From NCBI GenBank assembly GCA_013824755.1, contig PNOJ01000018.1, positions 1 to 32,073 of the forward strand: 32,073 bases of DNA. The letters run 5' to 3'. A program made the position numbers and the translations under genes. Positions 1 through 8,079 of this stretch are shown here, one piece after another; position 1 is the first letter of the stretch; each line of letters starts with the position of its first letter. This DNA comes from Gemmatimonas sp. Lineage in GTDB: Bacteria > Krumholzibacteriota > Krumholzibacteriia > LZORAL124-64-63. The notes below the pieces were generated by a model that was given only the letters and a program-made list of their open reading frames with translations, was not told where the DNA came from and searched no databases.

Positions 1-771
1 AGCGAGTGCCTGCGGGTCTCCGCGGGGTTCCACCGGCTCAGCGGCGGCGCCTTCGACCCCACCGCCGAGCCGCTGATGCGCCTGTGGGGCTTCTACCGCC
101 GCGAGGGCCGCCTGCCGACCCAGGCGCAGATCGACTCGGCGCGGGCCCTGATGGGTCGCTACGAGCACGATCCCTTCCGCCGCACGGTGCGCAAGCTGGA
201 CGCCGGCACGAGCTTCGACCTGGGCGGCATCGCCAAGGGCTTCGCCGTCGACCGCGCCGTGGCCAACCTGATCGCGCTGGGCATCAGCAGCGCCATGATC
301 GACCTGGGCGGCAACCTGTACTGCCTGGGGCTGCCCGAGGGGCGGGATGCCTGGCGCGTGGGGATCCGCGATCCCCTGGACCGCGACCTGCTGTTCGCGA
401 CCGTCAGGCTGGTCAACCAGGCGGTGGCCACCAGCGGTTCCTACGAGCGCTTCGTGGAGATCGACGGGCGGCGCTACGGGCACATCATGAACCCGGCCAC
501 CGGCCGGCCGGCCGAGGGGCTGCTGAGCGCGACGGTGATCGCCCGCAGCGCCACGGTGGCCGACGGCCTGTCCACGACGCTGTTCGTGCTGGGACCCGAC
601 GCGGCCGCGGCCCTGCTGCGCGACCACTACCGCAACGTGGAGGCCGTGCTGGTGCTGCCGGGAACGGGAAATGTCGAGGCCCGGGTCGTGGCGACGCCGG
701 GCCTGAAAGGCGATCTGGAATTGCGCGCGGAATACCGCGGCCGCTACTCGCTGGAGTTCCTGGACTTCTGA
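1..771 (+). CDS. apbE: ApbE-family FAD:protein FMN transferase (5' end outside window)
   Basis: ApbE enzymes move FMN from FAD onto a threonine of target proteins, classically RnfD, RnfG, NqrB and NqrC. The frame is open from base 1, so the N-terminus with any lipoprotein signal lies outside the window; 256 codons are visible before TGA. Visible motifs include GAFDPTAEPL near the left edge, DLGGIAKGFAVDRA (about 220-260), the DLGGN strand, ATSGSYERF, and GHIMNPATGRPA, which matches the family's conserved His-(I/V)-x-(N/D)-P region. Near the end SATVADGLST carries the usual metal-site Asp and Thr. The gene converges with rnf and its last 28 bases overlap the rnfE tail. The neighbouring RnfD and RnfG both contain flavinylation motifs, so they are the likely substrates. 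The family call is firm; substrate assignment is inferred from context. Confidence 0.93.
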   Translation, partial: SECLRVSAGFHRLSGGAFDPTAEPLMRLWGFYRREGRLPTQAQIDSARALMGRYEHDPFRRTVRKLDAGTSFDLGGIAKGFAVDRAVANLIALGISSAMIDLGGNLYCLGLPEGRDAWRVGIRDPLDRDLLFATVRLVNQAVATSGSYERFVEIDGRRYGHIMNPATGRPAEGLLSATVIARSATVADGLSTTLFVLGPDAAAALLRDHYRNVEAVLVLPGTGNVEARVVATPGLKGDLELRAEYRGRYSLEFLDF

Positions 772-1466
772 GCGGCCGGCGGCGCCGGCGCCAGCGACGC
801 CAGCGGCTTGCACAGCACGCAGCTGCCGCAGTCCATCTCGCGCGGCGGTTCGTACTTCTCCCCCGCGCGGATCGCGCGCCGCTCCTCCAGCCGGTTCATG
901 CCCGCCAGCAGCAGGCCCAGCGTCAGGAACGCGCCCGGCGGCAGGATCATCACCAGCATCGGCGGGTAGCCGGGCCCGAACAGCGGGTAGCCGAGGAGCG
1001 AGCCGCTGCCCAGGACCTCGCGCACGCTGCCCAGGACCGCCAGGCCGAGCGTGAAGCCCAGGCCCATGCCCAGGCCGTCGGCCAGCGAGACGGCGACGCC
1101 GTTGCGGCCGGCGAAGGCCTCGGCGCGGCCCAGGATGATGCAGTTGACCACGATCAGCGGGATGAACAGGCCGAGGCTGCGGTGCAGCTCGAAGAAGTAC
1201 GCGTGCATGACCAGGTCCACGACCGTCACGAACGACGCGATCACCACGACGTAGCCCGGGATGCGCACCTGGCGCGGGATGAAGTTGCGCAGCGCCGAGA
1301 TCATGACGTTGCTGCAGACCAGCACGAAGGTCGTGGCCAGGCCCATCCCCAGCCCGTTCTGGACCGAGGTGCTGACCGCCAGCGTCGGGCACATGCCCAG
1401 CAGCAGGCGGAACACCGGGTTCTCCTTCCAGATCCCCTGGGCGAACGTGCGTCCCATGCCGGCCAT
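744..1466 (-). CDS. rnfE: Ion-translocating oxidoreductase complex subunit E
   Basis: RnfE is an integral membrane subunit of the Rnf complex, which couples ferredoxin oxidation by NAD+ to ion pumping. The 240-residue product has the ENPVFRLLLGMCPTLAVSTS opening, about six hydrophobic helices, and the paired half-helix cysteines C26 and C109 (IVVNCIILGRAEAF). In this family these form, with RnfA, the membrane-embedded iron site. The start ATG overlaps the rnfG stop as TGATG (1464-1468), implying translational coupling. It is the last gene of rnfABCDGE. The C-terminus is odd: after the last helix comes a soluble tail with C213, C216 and C219 (DCGSCVLCK) followed by an Ala/Pro-rich end. The last bases overlap the convergent apbE gene. 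Confidence 0.95.
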   Translation of the reverse strand: MAGMGRTFAQGIWKENPVFRLLLGMCPTLAVSTSVQNGLGMGLATTFVLVCSNVMISALRNFIPRQVRIPGYVVVIASFVTVVDLVMHAYFFELHRSLGLFIPLIVVNCIILGRAEAFAGRNGVAVSLADGLGMGLGFTLGLAVLGSVREVLGSGSLLGYPLFGPGYPPMLVMILPPGAFLTLGLLLAGMNRLEERRAIRAGEKYEPPREMDCGSCVLCKPLASLAPAPPAAQKSRNSSE

Positions 1467-2065
1467 CAGTGCGCCTCCCCTGTGGTGTCCGCGGCCGCCG
1501 CGGCCGGCGCCGCGACCTGCAGCTGCGGCCGATCGCGCTCGAAGCCCGCCAGCCCGGTGCTGACGGCCTCGGCCAGCGCGCGTCCGGTGACCGTGGCGCC
1601 GGTGATGGCGTCGACGTCGCCGCCGTCCTTCTTCACGCGCCAGTCGCGGTCGTTCAGGCCGAAGCCCGCGTAGAAGCTCTTGAGCACCTCGGCGTCCGTG
1701 TAGCGCGAGCCGAGGCCGGGCGTCTCGGCGTGCCGCAGGACGCGCGTGCCCACGACCCGGCCGCCGGCGTCCACGCCCACCATGACCGCGATCTCGCCGG
1801 AATAGCCCTTCGCGCTCGAGGCGGCGAAGGCGTAGCCGGTCGGACCGTCCGCGCCGCGGCCCACGAAGTAGATGGCGCCGTCGGCCAGCGTGTCGGGTTC
1901 GAGCGTCTCGAAGGGCGGCATGACCGCCTCGACGGCCTCGCGCTGGGCCTGGGCCTCGACCGCGGCGATGGGCTCGCGCGTCATGGCGTCGACCTTGGCC
2001 AGGACGACCGCCATCACGGCGCAGATCAGCGCCAGGCGCAGCGACAGGTTCAGGATCTCCCTCAT
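1466..2065 (-). CDS. rnfG: Ion-translocating oxidoreductase complex subunit G
   Basis: RnfG is the periplasm-facing flavoprotein subunit of Rnf, anchored by one N-terminal helix and carrying covalent FMN. The 199-residue product begins MREILNLSLRLALICAV, a single hydrophobic anchor. The FMN-binding domain ends with DAITGATVTG, where T158 of the (S/T)GAT motif is the expected FMN attachment residue. RHAETPGLGSRY (about 111-122) is also typical of the family. The ATG overlaps the rnfD stop as ATGA (2062-2065), and its own stop overlaps the rnfE start. The apbE gene next to the operon supplies the enzyme class that makes this modification. The C-terminal Ala-rich extension after about residue 185 is low-complexity and probably unstructured. 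Confidence 0.95.
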   Translation of the reverse strand: MREILNLSLRLALICAVMAVVLAKVDAMTREPIAAVEAQAQREAVEAVMPPFETLEPDTLADGAIYFVGRGADGPTGYAFAASSAKGYSGEIAVMVGVDAGGRVVGTRVLRHAETPGLGSRYTDAEVLKSFYAGFGLNDRDWRVKKDGGDVDAITGATVTGRALAEAVSTGLAGFERDRPQLQVAAPAAAAADTTGEAH

Positions 2066-3141
2066 GCCGCGTCGGCCTCCCGGTAGAGCTTCCGCGCCTC
2101 GCCGAAGACCCGCGGCCGCGTCCAGCGGTCGATCAGGGGCGTGGCGGCGTTCATCAGCAGGATCGCGAAACTGACGCCTTCGGGGTAGCCGCCCCAGAGG
2201 CGGATGACCGCGGTGAGCAGGCCGCAGCCGGCGCCGAAGATCAGCAGTCCGCGGCGGGTGACCGGCGAGGTGACCATGTCGGTGGCCATGAACCAGGCGC
2301 CGAGCATCAGGCCGCCGCCCAAGAGGTGGACCAGCGGCGAGGCGTAGTGCGCCGGGTCGACCAGATAGGCGACGCCTGTCACCAGCGCCGTGGCGGCCAT
2401 GAAGGCGACCGGCACCTGCCAGCGGATGACCCCGCGCCACAGCAGCCACAGACCGCCCAGCAGCAGGGCCAGCGCGCTGACCTCGCCGAAGCTGCCGCCC
2501 ACGTTGCCCACCAGCAGGTCGCGCAGACCGGGAGCGCCGGCGTCGGCCACGGTGCGGCCCAGGCCCACCGCCTCCTTGATCGCGCCCAGCGGCGTGGCGC
2601 CGGTGGCGGCGTCCAGGGCGGTGCCCGGGCCCTGCGGCACGACCCAGGTCGTCATCTGCACGGGGAAGGAGATCAGCAGGAAGACGCGCGCGACCAGGGC
2701 CGGGTTGAACGGGTTGTAGCCCAGGCCGCCGTAGACGGCCTTGCCCAGCCCGATCGCCACCGCGCTGCCGACCAGCACCAGCCACCAGGGGCTGCCCGAG
2801 GGCAGGTTCATCGCCAGCAGCACGCCGGTGACCACGGCGCTGTAGTCGCGCAGCGTCGCCGGGCGTTTCACCAGGCGCGCGCAGGCCCACTCGCAGGCCA
2901 GGCAGCCGGCGACCGCCAGCACCAGGACGCGCAACGCGCCCAGGCCGAAGAACCACAGGCCGGCCAGCAGCCCGGGCAGCAGGGCCAGCAGCACCTGCCG
3001 CATGATCCACGGCACGTCCTGCCCCGCGTGGACGTGGGGCGACGCGCTGACGATCAGGTCCTGCGGCGTGATGGGCTCGGCGACGGGGGTCGCGGGCTCG
3101 CGCGGGACGCCGTCCGGTCCGGATCCGGGTTCCAGGGTCAT
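2062..3141 (-). CDS. rnfD: Ion-translocating oxidoreductase complex subunit D
   Basis: RnfD is the NqrB-like integral membrane subunit of Rnf with covalent FMN. From ATG at 3141 the product is 359 residues with about eight to ten hydrophobic helices. VSASPHVHAG opens the conserved part, KAVYGGLGYNPFNPALVARVF (about 134-154) is a strong family signature, and DAATGATPLGAI contains the flavinylation motif with T183 as the expected FMN residue. The frame is open further upstream to 3315, but that stretch overlaps rnfC and is Arg/Gly-rich without homology. The ATG at 3141 has a good ribosome-binding site (GAGGAAGG) just upstream, so I start there. The stop overlaps rnfG as ATGA. The gene lies 23 bases after rnfC in the same operon. 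Confidence 0.94.
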   Translation of the reverse strand: MTLEPGSGPDGVPREPATPVAEPITPQDLIVSASPHVHAGQDVPWIMRQVLLALLPGLLAGLWFFGLGALRVLVLAVAGCLACEWACARLVKRPATLRDYSAVVTGVLLAMNLPSGSPWWLVLVGSAVAIGLGKAVYGGLGYNPFNPALVARVFLLISFPVQMTTWVVPQGPGTALDAATGATPLGAIKEAVGLGRTVADAGAPGLRDLLVGNVGGSFGEVSALALLLGGLWLLWRGVIRWQVPVAFMAATALVTGVAYLVDPAHYASPLVHLLGGGLMLGAWFMATDMVTSPVTRRGLLIFGAGCGLLTAVIRLWGGYPEGVSFAILLMNAATPLIDRWTRPRVFGEARKLYREADAA

Positions 3142-3164
3142 GGTCCTTCCTCGCCCTCGTTGGT

Positions 3165-4526
3165 TCAGGCCTTGGCCGCCGCGCTCTGGCGCTCGGCCTC
3201 GCGCTCGGCCTTGGCCCGGCGCCCATCCAGAATCTCGCGCCACTCCGCCTTGCCCCGCTTGAAGTGCTGGACCAGCGGTCGGCGCGACGGGCAGACGTAG
3301 GCGCAGCTGCCGCACTCGATGCAGTCCAGGACGTGCCAGTCGCCCAGTTCCTCGAAGCGGAACCGCTCGGCGATCAGGCCCATGGCGCTGGGCACCAGGC
3401 CCATCGGGCAGGCGTCGACGCAGGCGCCGCAGCGGATGCAGGGGCCGCCCTCGAAGCGGGCCGCCTCGTCATCGCGCAGGCAGAGCACGCCGCTGGTGCC
3501 CTTGATCAGGGGCACGTCCATGTCGAACTGGCCGATGCCCATCATGGGCCCGCCGAAGATGACCTTGCCCACGTCCGGGGTGACGCCCCCGCAGTGGGCC
3601 AGCACGTCCAGCAGCGGGGCGCCGACGCGCACGCGCAGGTTGTGCGGCACGTTGATCGCGGCGCCGGTGACCGTCGCCACGCGCTCGGTCATCGGCAACC
3701 CGTCGCGAACCGCCTCGAGGCAGGCCACGGCCGTGCCCACGTTCTGCACCACGCAGCCGACGTCCATGGGCAGGCCGCCGGGCGGCACGCGCCGGCCGCA
3801 GAGGGCGTAGATCAGGTGCTTCTCGGAGCCCTGCGGGTACTTCGTCTCCAGCAGCGTGAACTCCGCCGCGACGTCCGGCGGGCAGGCCCGGCGCAGCGCC
3901 TCGAGCGCGTCGGGCTTGTTGGACTCGATGCCGACGCAGGCGCGCGTGACGCCCAGGACGCGCATCATCAGGCCCAGGCCCTCCATGACCTCGGCCGCCT
4001 GCTCGAGCATCACGCGGTGGTCGGCGGTCAGGTACGGCTCGCACTCGGCGCCGTTGAGGATGAGCAGGTCGACCTTCTTCTCGGCCGGCGGGCTCAGCTT
4101 GACGTGCGTCGGGAACGTCGCGCCGCCCATGCCGACCACGCCGGCGGCCTGGATGGCGCGGCGCAGCTCGGCGGACTCGAGCCGGCGCCAGTCCGCCGGC
4201 GGCGCCAGGCCCTCCCAGGGCCGGTCCTCGCCGTCGGATTCGATCTCCACCGCCAGCATGGGGCGGCCCAGCGGGTGCGGCAGGGCCGCCACCTGCTTGA
4301 CCGTGCCGCTGGTCGGCGCGTGCACCGGCACCGAGACGAAGCCCACCGGCTCGCTCAGGGGCTGCCAGCGGGCCACGCGGTCGCCCTTGGCGACCAGCAC
4401 CTTGCCCGGGGCGCCGAGGTGCTGGGCGATCGGCACCACGTAGCGGTGCAGCAGCGGCATGGCCTCGATCTGCAGGCCGGCCGTGTCCTTGTGGTAGGCT
4501 GGGTGGACGCCGCCGCTGAATTTCAT
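3165..4526 (-). CDS. rnfC: Ion-translocating oxidoreductase complex subunit C (NADH/Fe-S/flavin subunit)
   Basis: RnfC is the cytoplasmic NAD(H)-reactive subunit of Rnf, holding FMN and two [4Fe-4S] clusters. The 453-residue product begins MKFSGGVHPAYHKD. It has the N-terminal barrel-sandwich region (about 30-100), GMGGATFPTHVK and NGAECEPYLTADH of the nucleotide/flavin domain, the SLBB region (about 260-350), and two ferredoxin motifs, CIRCGACVDACP and CIECGSCAYVCP. A short charged Ala/Glu/Lys tail follows. Residues upstream of the chosen Met are open in frame but belong to rnfB on another frame. ATG at 4526 overlaps the rnfB stop as ATGA and has GAAAGGA upstream. The length is typical of the shorter RnfC forms without the long C-terminal repeats seen in enterobacteria. 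Confidence 0.95.
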   Translation of the reverse strand: MKFSGGVHPAYHKDTAGLQIEAMPLLHRYVVPIAQHLGAPGKVLVAKGDRVARWQPLSEPVGFVSVPVHAPTSGTVKQVAALPHPLGRPMLAVEIESDGEDRPWEGLAPPADWRRLESAELRRAIQAAGVVGMGGATFPTHVKLSPPAEKKVDLLILNGAECEPYLTADHRVMLEQAAEVMEGLGLMMRVLGVTRACVGIESNKPDALEALRRACPPDVAAEFTLLETKYPQGSEKHLIYALCGRRVPPGGLPMDVGCVVQNVGTAVACLEAVRDGLPMTERVATVTGAAINVPHNLRVRVGAPLLDVLAHCGGVTPDVGKVIFGGPMMGIGQFDMDVPLIKGTSGVLCLRDDEAARFEGGPCIRCGACVDACPMGLVPSAMGLIAERFRFEELGDWHVLDCIECGSCAYVCPSRRPLVQHFKRGKAEWREILDGRRAKAEREAERQSAAAKA

Positions 4527-5344
4527 GACGACGTCCTTTCGGCGGCCGGGGCCGCGGCGCCGCGGTAGACCAGGGAGCCCGTCGGGCAGAGCGCGGCCAG
4601 CGCCGGGTCGTCGGGCACGTGCTCGTAGTCGATGTAGGCCAGGAAGTCGGCCACTTTGATGCGCGGGTCCTCGGCGAAGGACTTCTCGCACTTCTTGCAG
4701 CCCAGACAGGCGACGGCGCAGGCCTTCTTGGCCGCCGGGCCGCGGTCGTGGTTGCTGCACAGCACGTGGATGGTCGCCTCGGCGGGCACCAGCTTGATCA
4801 GGTCCTTGGGGCAGGCGGCCACGCACTGCCCGCAGGCGGTGCAGCGGGCGGGGATGATCCGCGCCACGCCGCTGGGCATCATCTCGACCGCGCCGAAGGC
4901 GCAGGCGCGCTGGCAGTCGCCCAGGCCGAGGCAGCCGGCGCCGCAGGCCTTGTCGCCGCCGCCGAGCAGGGCCGCGCTGGCGCAGCTGGCGAGCCCGTTG
5001 TAGCGGTACTTCTTGGCGGCGACGTCGTCGCCGCCCTGGCAGAGGATCAGGGCGACCTGGGGCGCGCGGTCCTGCACCGTCAGGCCGACGATGGAGGCCA
5101 CGAGACGGCGCGTTTCCTGATCGCAGACGGGGCAGCCGTCGGGCGTGGCGTCGCCGCGCACGACCGCGCCCGCGAAGTCGCCGCAGCCGGCGAAACCGCA
5201 GCCGCCGCAGTTGGCGCCCGGCAGGGCCTCGGTGATGCGGTCCTGGCGCGGGTCGGTCTCCACGGCGAAGGCGCGCGCCGCCAGGGCGAGTCCCAGGCCG
5301 GATAGCAGGCCGATCCCGGACAGCACGACGGTCGGAACGAGCAT
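4523..5344 (-). CDS. rnfB: Ion-translocating oxidoreductase complex subunit B (ferredoxin-like)
   Basis: RnfB receives electrons from ferredoxin and passes them into the Rnf complex. The 273-residue product has one N-terminal membrane helix (LSGIGLLSGLGLALAARAF), then the Fe-S domain ANCGGCGFAGC with a later Cys (GCPVC). A ferredoxin-like region follows with CGAGCLGLGDCQRAC and CTACGQCVAACP. A further Cys-rich stretch, ACAVACLGCKKCEKSF, and a final LCPTGSLV complete it. This matches the longer multi-cluster RnfB type of anaerobes rather than the shorter enterobacterial protein. The stop overlaps the rnfC start as ATGA. The gap to the upstream rnfA is 30 bases, so it is part of the same transcript. 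Confidence 0.95.
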   Translation of the reverse strand: MLVPTVVLSGIGLLSGLGLALAARAFAVETDPRQDRITEALPGANCGGCGFAGCGDFAGAVVRGDATPDGCPVCDQETRRLVASIVGLTVQDRAPQVALILCQGGDDVAAKKYRYNGLASCASAALLGGGDKACGAGCLGLGDCQRACAFGAVEMMPSGVARIIPARCTACGQCVAACPKDLIKLVPAEATIHVLCSNHDRGPAAKKACAVACLGCKKCEKSFAEDPRIKVADFLAYIDYEHVPDDPALAALCPTGSLVYRGAAAPAAERTSS

Positions 5345-5374
5345 GATCCCTCCCCCGCCTCGGCGGCGGCTCGG

Positions 5375-5950
5375 CTACTTGACGAGGCCGGCGAAGCCCA
5401 TGAACGAGAGCGACAAGGTGCCGGCGGTGAGCAGGGCGATGGCCGTGCCGCGGAAGCTGCGCGGGGTGTCGGCCAGAGCCAGGACCTCGCGGATCCCGGA
5501 GAACAGCACCAGCGCCAGGCCGAAGCCCATCGCCGCCGCCAGCGAGAAGACCGCGGTGACCAGCAGCGAGCTCTCGTTCATGATGTTCATCACGGCGCAG
5601 CCCAGCACCGCGCAGTTGGTCGTGATCAGGGGCAGGTAGATGCCGAGCGAGCGGTAGAGACCCGGGCTGAGTTTCTGCAGGGCGAGCTCCACCAGCTGCA
5701 CCATCGCCGCGATGATCAGGATGAAGGAGATCGTCTGCAGGTATTCCAAGCCGTAGGGCCGCAGCAGGCCGTGGAACACCAGCCAGCAGACCGTGCTCGC
5801 CAGCGTCATCACGAACATGACCGCGGCGGTCATGCCCAGGGCCGTGGACAGCTTCTTCGAGACGCCGAGGAAGGGGCAGATGCCCAGGAAGCGGGACAGC
5901 ACGAAGTTGTTGACGAGGATCGCGCTGAGCACCAGCAGGACGAGCTGCAT
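5375..5950 (-). CDS. rnfA: Ion-translocating oxidoreductase complex subunit A
   Basis: RnfA is the membrane subunit that pairs with RnfE around the buried iron site of the Rnf complex. From ATG at 5950 the product is 191 residues, six helices, and reads AILVNNFVLSRFLGICPFLG at the start and PLITTNCAVLGCAVMN later. C25 and C113 are the expected metal ligands. The end FMGFAGLVK is also typical. An in-frame GTG two codons upstream (5956) is possible, but the ATG sits better after GAGGCGG and gives the usual N-terminus. This is the first gene of rnfABCDGE, the order seen in gamma-proteobacteria rather than the CDGEAB order of clostridia. It diverges from korA across 284 bases. Confidence 0.94.
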   Translation of the reverse strand: MQLVLLVLSAILVNNFVLSRFLGICPFLGVSKKLSTALGMTAAVMFVMTLASTVCWLVFHGLLRPYGLEYLQTISFILIIAAMVQLVELALQKLSPGLYRSLGIYLPLITTNCAVLGCAVMNIMNESSLLVTAVFSLAAAMGFGLALVLFSGIREVLALADTPRSFRGTAIALLTAGTLSLSFMGFAGLVK

Positions 5951-6234
5951 GACCACCGCCTCTGCGTGTTAAGGAAATAACCAGGCCCCAAGTAAGTCCC
6001 TTGAGCGGGGACCATCAAGACAAATATTTAACAACCTGGATGATTGCACTCCGGCTCCGCCCGGTGCGGCAACACCGATCTTCTCTGGCCCCGGGCCGCT
6101 CCTTTGACTACTTTGAACCCTCGCGCAAAGCGATGTCCAGGGACCGGCGGCATCGGCCGCGGCTCCCCCCATTCCGACTCCCGGGCGCACGGCCGGCACG
6201 GCGCGGCGCAGGGCAAGGAGGCGACGGTTCCGCC
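5951..6234. promoter_or_regulatory. Divergent rnfA / korA intergenic control region
   Basis: This non-coding stretch separates two divergent operons. Its centre (about 5971-6045) is clearly AT-richer than the surroundings. On + the best sigma70-like candidate is TTGAGC (6001-6006), an 18-base spacer, then TATTTA (6025-6030), giving korA a leader of about 200 bases. On the minus strand TTGATG (complement of 6014-6019) with a 17-base spacer to TTACTT is a weak candidate for rnfA. Neither hexamer pair is close to consensus, so boundaries are tentative. korA has AAGGAGG at 6215-6221, 13 bases before its ATG, a slightly long spacing. Confidence 0.4.
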
Positions 6235-8079
6235 ATGTCGATCGCAGTGACCAGACAGGACGATGTCGTGATCCGTTTCGCCGGCGATTCCGGCGACGGC
6301 ATGCAGATCACCGGCAACCAGTTCACGGACACCACGGCCCTGGTCGGCAACGACCTCGCCACGTTCCCCGATTTCCCCGCCGAGATCCGCGCGCCGGCCG
6401 GCACGCGGGCCGGGGTCTCGGGGTTCCAGATCCGCTTCAGCAGCACCGACATCTACACCGCCGGCGACATCCCCGACGTGCTGGTGGCCATGAACGCCGC
6501 GGCGCTGATCGTCAACTACAAGGACGTCGCCCCCGGCGGGATCATCATCGCCAACACGGGCAACTTCACCGAGCGCGACCTGCAGAAGGCCAAGCTCGCG
6601 ACCAACCCGCTGGAGGACGGCACCCTCGACGGGTACCGGGTCATCGCGATCGACATCAACGCCCGCGTCACCGAGGCGCTGGCGGGCTCGCCGCTGACCT
6701 CGAAGGACGTCCTGCGCTGCAAGAACTTCTACGTGCTGGGCCTGATGTACTGGCTCTACAGCCGGCCCCTCGAGCCGACGCTGGAATGGCTCGCCGCCAA
6801 GTTCGCCAAGAAGCAGGATCTGGCCGACGCCAACCGGACCGCCCTGCGCGCCGGCTACAACTCCGGCGACATCCACGAGGTCTTCCAGGGCCGCTACGAG
6901 GTGGTCCCGGTCGAGAATGCGCTGCCCGGCACCTACCGCAACATCATGGGCAACCACGCCGTCGCCCTGGGCCTGGTCGCGGGCGCCGAGCTCGCGGGGC
7001 TCAAACTGTTCCTGGGTTCCTACCCCATCACGCCGGCCACCGACATCCTGCAGCACCTCGCGGAGCTGAAGGAGTTCGGCGTGATCACCTGCCAGATGGA
7101 GGACGAGATCGCGGGCATCTGCACCGCCATCGGCGCCTCGTACGCGGGCATGCTCGGCTGCACCACGACTTCGGGCCCCGGCCTCGCGCTCAAGACCGAG
7201 GCGATCGGTCTGGCCATCATGACCGAGCTGCCGCTGGTCATCGTCGACGTGCAGCGCGCCGGCCCCTCGACCGGCCTGCCGACCAAGGTGGAGCAGGCGG
7301 ACCTGCTGCAGTCCCTGTTCGGCCGCAACAGCGACGCCCCCCTGCCGATCATCGCCTGCGCGACGCCGGCCGACGCCTTCGACTGCGCCGTGGAAGCCTG
7401 CCGCATCGCCGTGCAGTACATGACGCCGGTGATCCTGCTCAGCGACAACTACATCGCCAACGGCGCCGAGCCCTGGCGGCTGCCCGAGATGGACAAGCTG
7501 CCGCACTTCCCGGCCGCCCAGGTCACCGACCCGGCCGGCTACGCGCCCTACGCGCGCGACGGGAAGCTGGCGCGTCCCTGGGCCGTCCCCGGCACGCCCG
7601 GCCTCGAGCACCGCATCGGCGGCCTCGAGAAGGAGCACATCACCGGCAACGTCAGCCACAACCCCGAGAACCACCAGCTGATGTCCGAGCTGCGCCGCGA
7701 CAAGGTGCTCGGCGTGCGGGACACCATCCCGACGCCCGAGGTCTCCGGGCCGCGCGAGGCCGACCTGCTGGTCGTGGGCTGGGGTTCGACCTACGGCGCG
7801 ATCCGCAGCGGAACCGAGCGCCTGCGGCGCGAGCGGAACGTCTCGGTCGCCCACCTGCACCTGCGGCACCTGTGGCCGCTGGCGAACGGGCTGGACGAGA
7901 TCTTCGCCCGCTACAAGCAGATCCTCGTGCCGGAGCTGAACATGGGGCAGCTGTCCCGCCTGCTCCAGGGCGAGTACCCCGACCACCGTTTCCTGCACTA
8001 CGGCAAGGTGAAGGGCAAGCCCTTCACCGCGCGCGAGATTCGGGAAAAGATCACCGCCGTGCTGGAGGGAAAGTCATGA
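6235..8079 (+). CDS. korA: 2-oxoacid:ferredoxin oxidoreductase, fused gamma-alpha subunit (2-oxoglutarate type)
   Basis: With KorB this enzyme interconverts 2-oxoglutarate (or a related 2-oxoacid) plus CoA and succinyl-CoA plus CO2, using ferredoxin. The 614-residue product has an N-terminal gamma domain (about 1-190; FAGDSGDGMQITGNQF, FPAEIRAPAGT). A linker leads to the alpha domain with YPITPATDI (263-271), QMEDEIA (287-293) and STGLPTK (345-351). A C-terminal domain starts near 510 (DLLVVGWGSTYGAI). The frame is open upstream to 6001, but that part is Arg-rich and unlike the family; ATG at 6235 follows AAGGAGG. The stop overlaps korB as ATGA. The fused gamma-alpha layout and the partner favour the 2-oxoglutarate class; pyruvate or another 2-oxoacid cannot be excluded. 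The enzyme could run oxidatively or in a reductive TCA direction. Confidence 0.92.
   Translation: MSIAVTRQDDVVIRFAGDSGDGMQITGNQFTDTTALVGNDLATFPDFPAEIRAPAGTRAGVSGFQIRFSSTDIYTAGDIPDVLVAMNAAALIVNYKDVAPGGIIIANTGNFTERDLQKAKLATNPLEDGTLDGYRVIAIDINARVTEALAGSPLTSKDVLRCKNFYVLGLMYWLYSRPLEPTLEWLAAKFAKKQDLADANRTALRAGYNSGDIHEVFQGRYEVVPVENALPGTYRNIMGNHAVALGLVAGAELAGLKLFLGSYPITPATDILQHLAELKEFGVITCQMEDEIAGICTAIGASYAGMLGCTTTSGPGLALKTEAIGLAIMTELPLVIVDVQRAGPSTGLPTKVEQADLLQSLFGRNSDAPLPIIACATPADAFDCAVEACRIAVQYMTPVILLSDNYIANGAEPWRLPEMDKLPHFPAAQVTDPAGYAPYARDGKLARPWAVPGTPGLEHRIGGLEKEHITGNVSHNPENHQLMSELRRDKVLGVRDTIPTPEVSGPREADLLVVGWGSTYGAIRSGTERLRRERNVSVAHLHLRHLWPLANGLDEIFARYKQILVPELNMGQLSRLLQGEYPDHRFLHYGKVKGKPFTAREIREKITAVLEGKS

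Noticed and set aside
6001-6234. An N-terminal extension of KorA from 6001.
   Set aside because: The added residues are Arg/Pro-rich and unlike the family; ATG 6235 follows AAGGAGG and gives the standard N-terminus.
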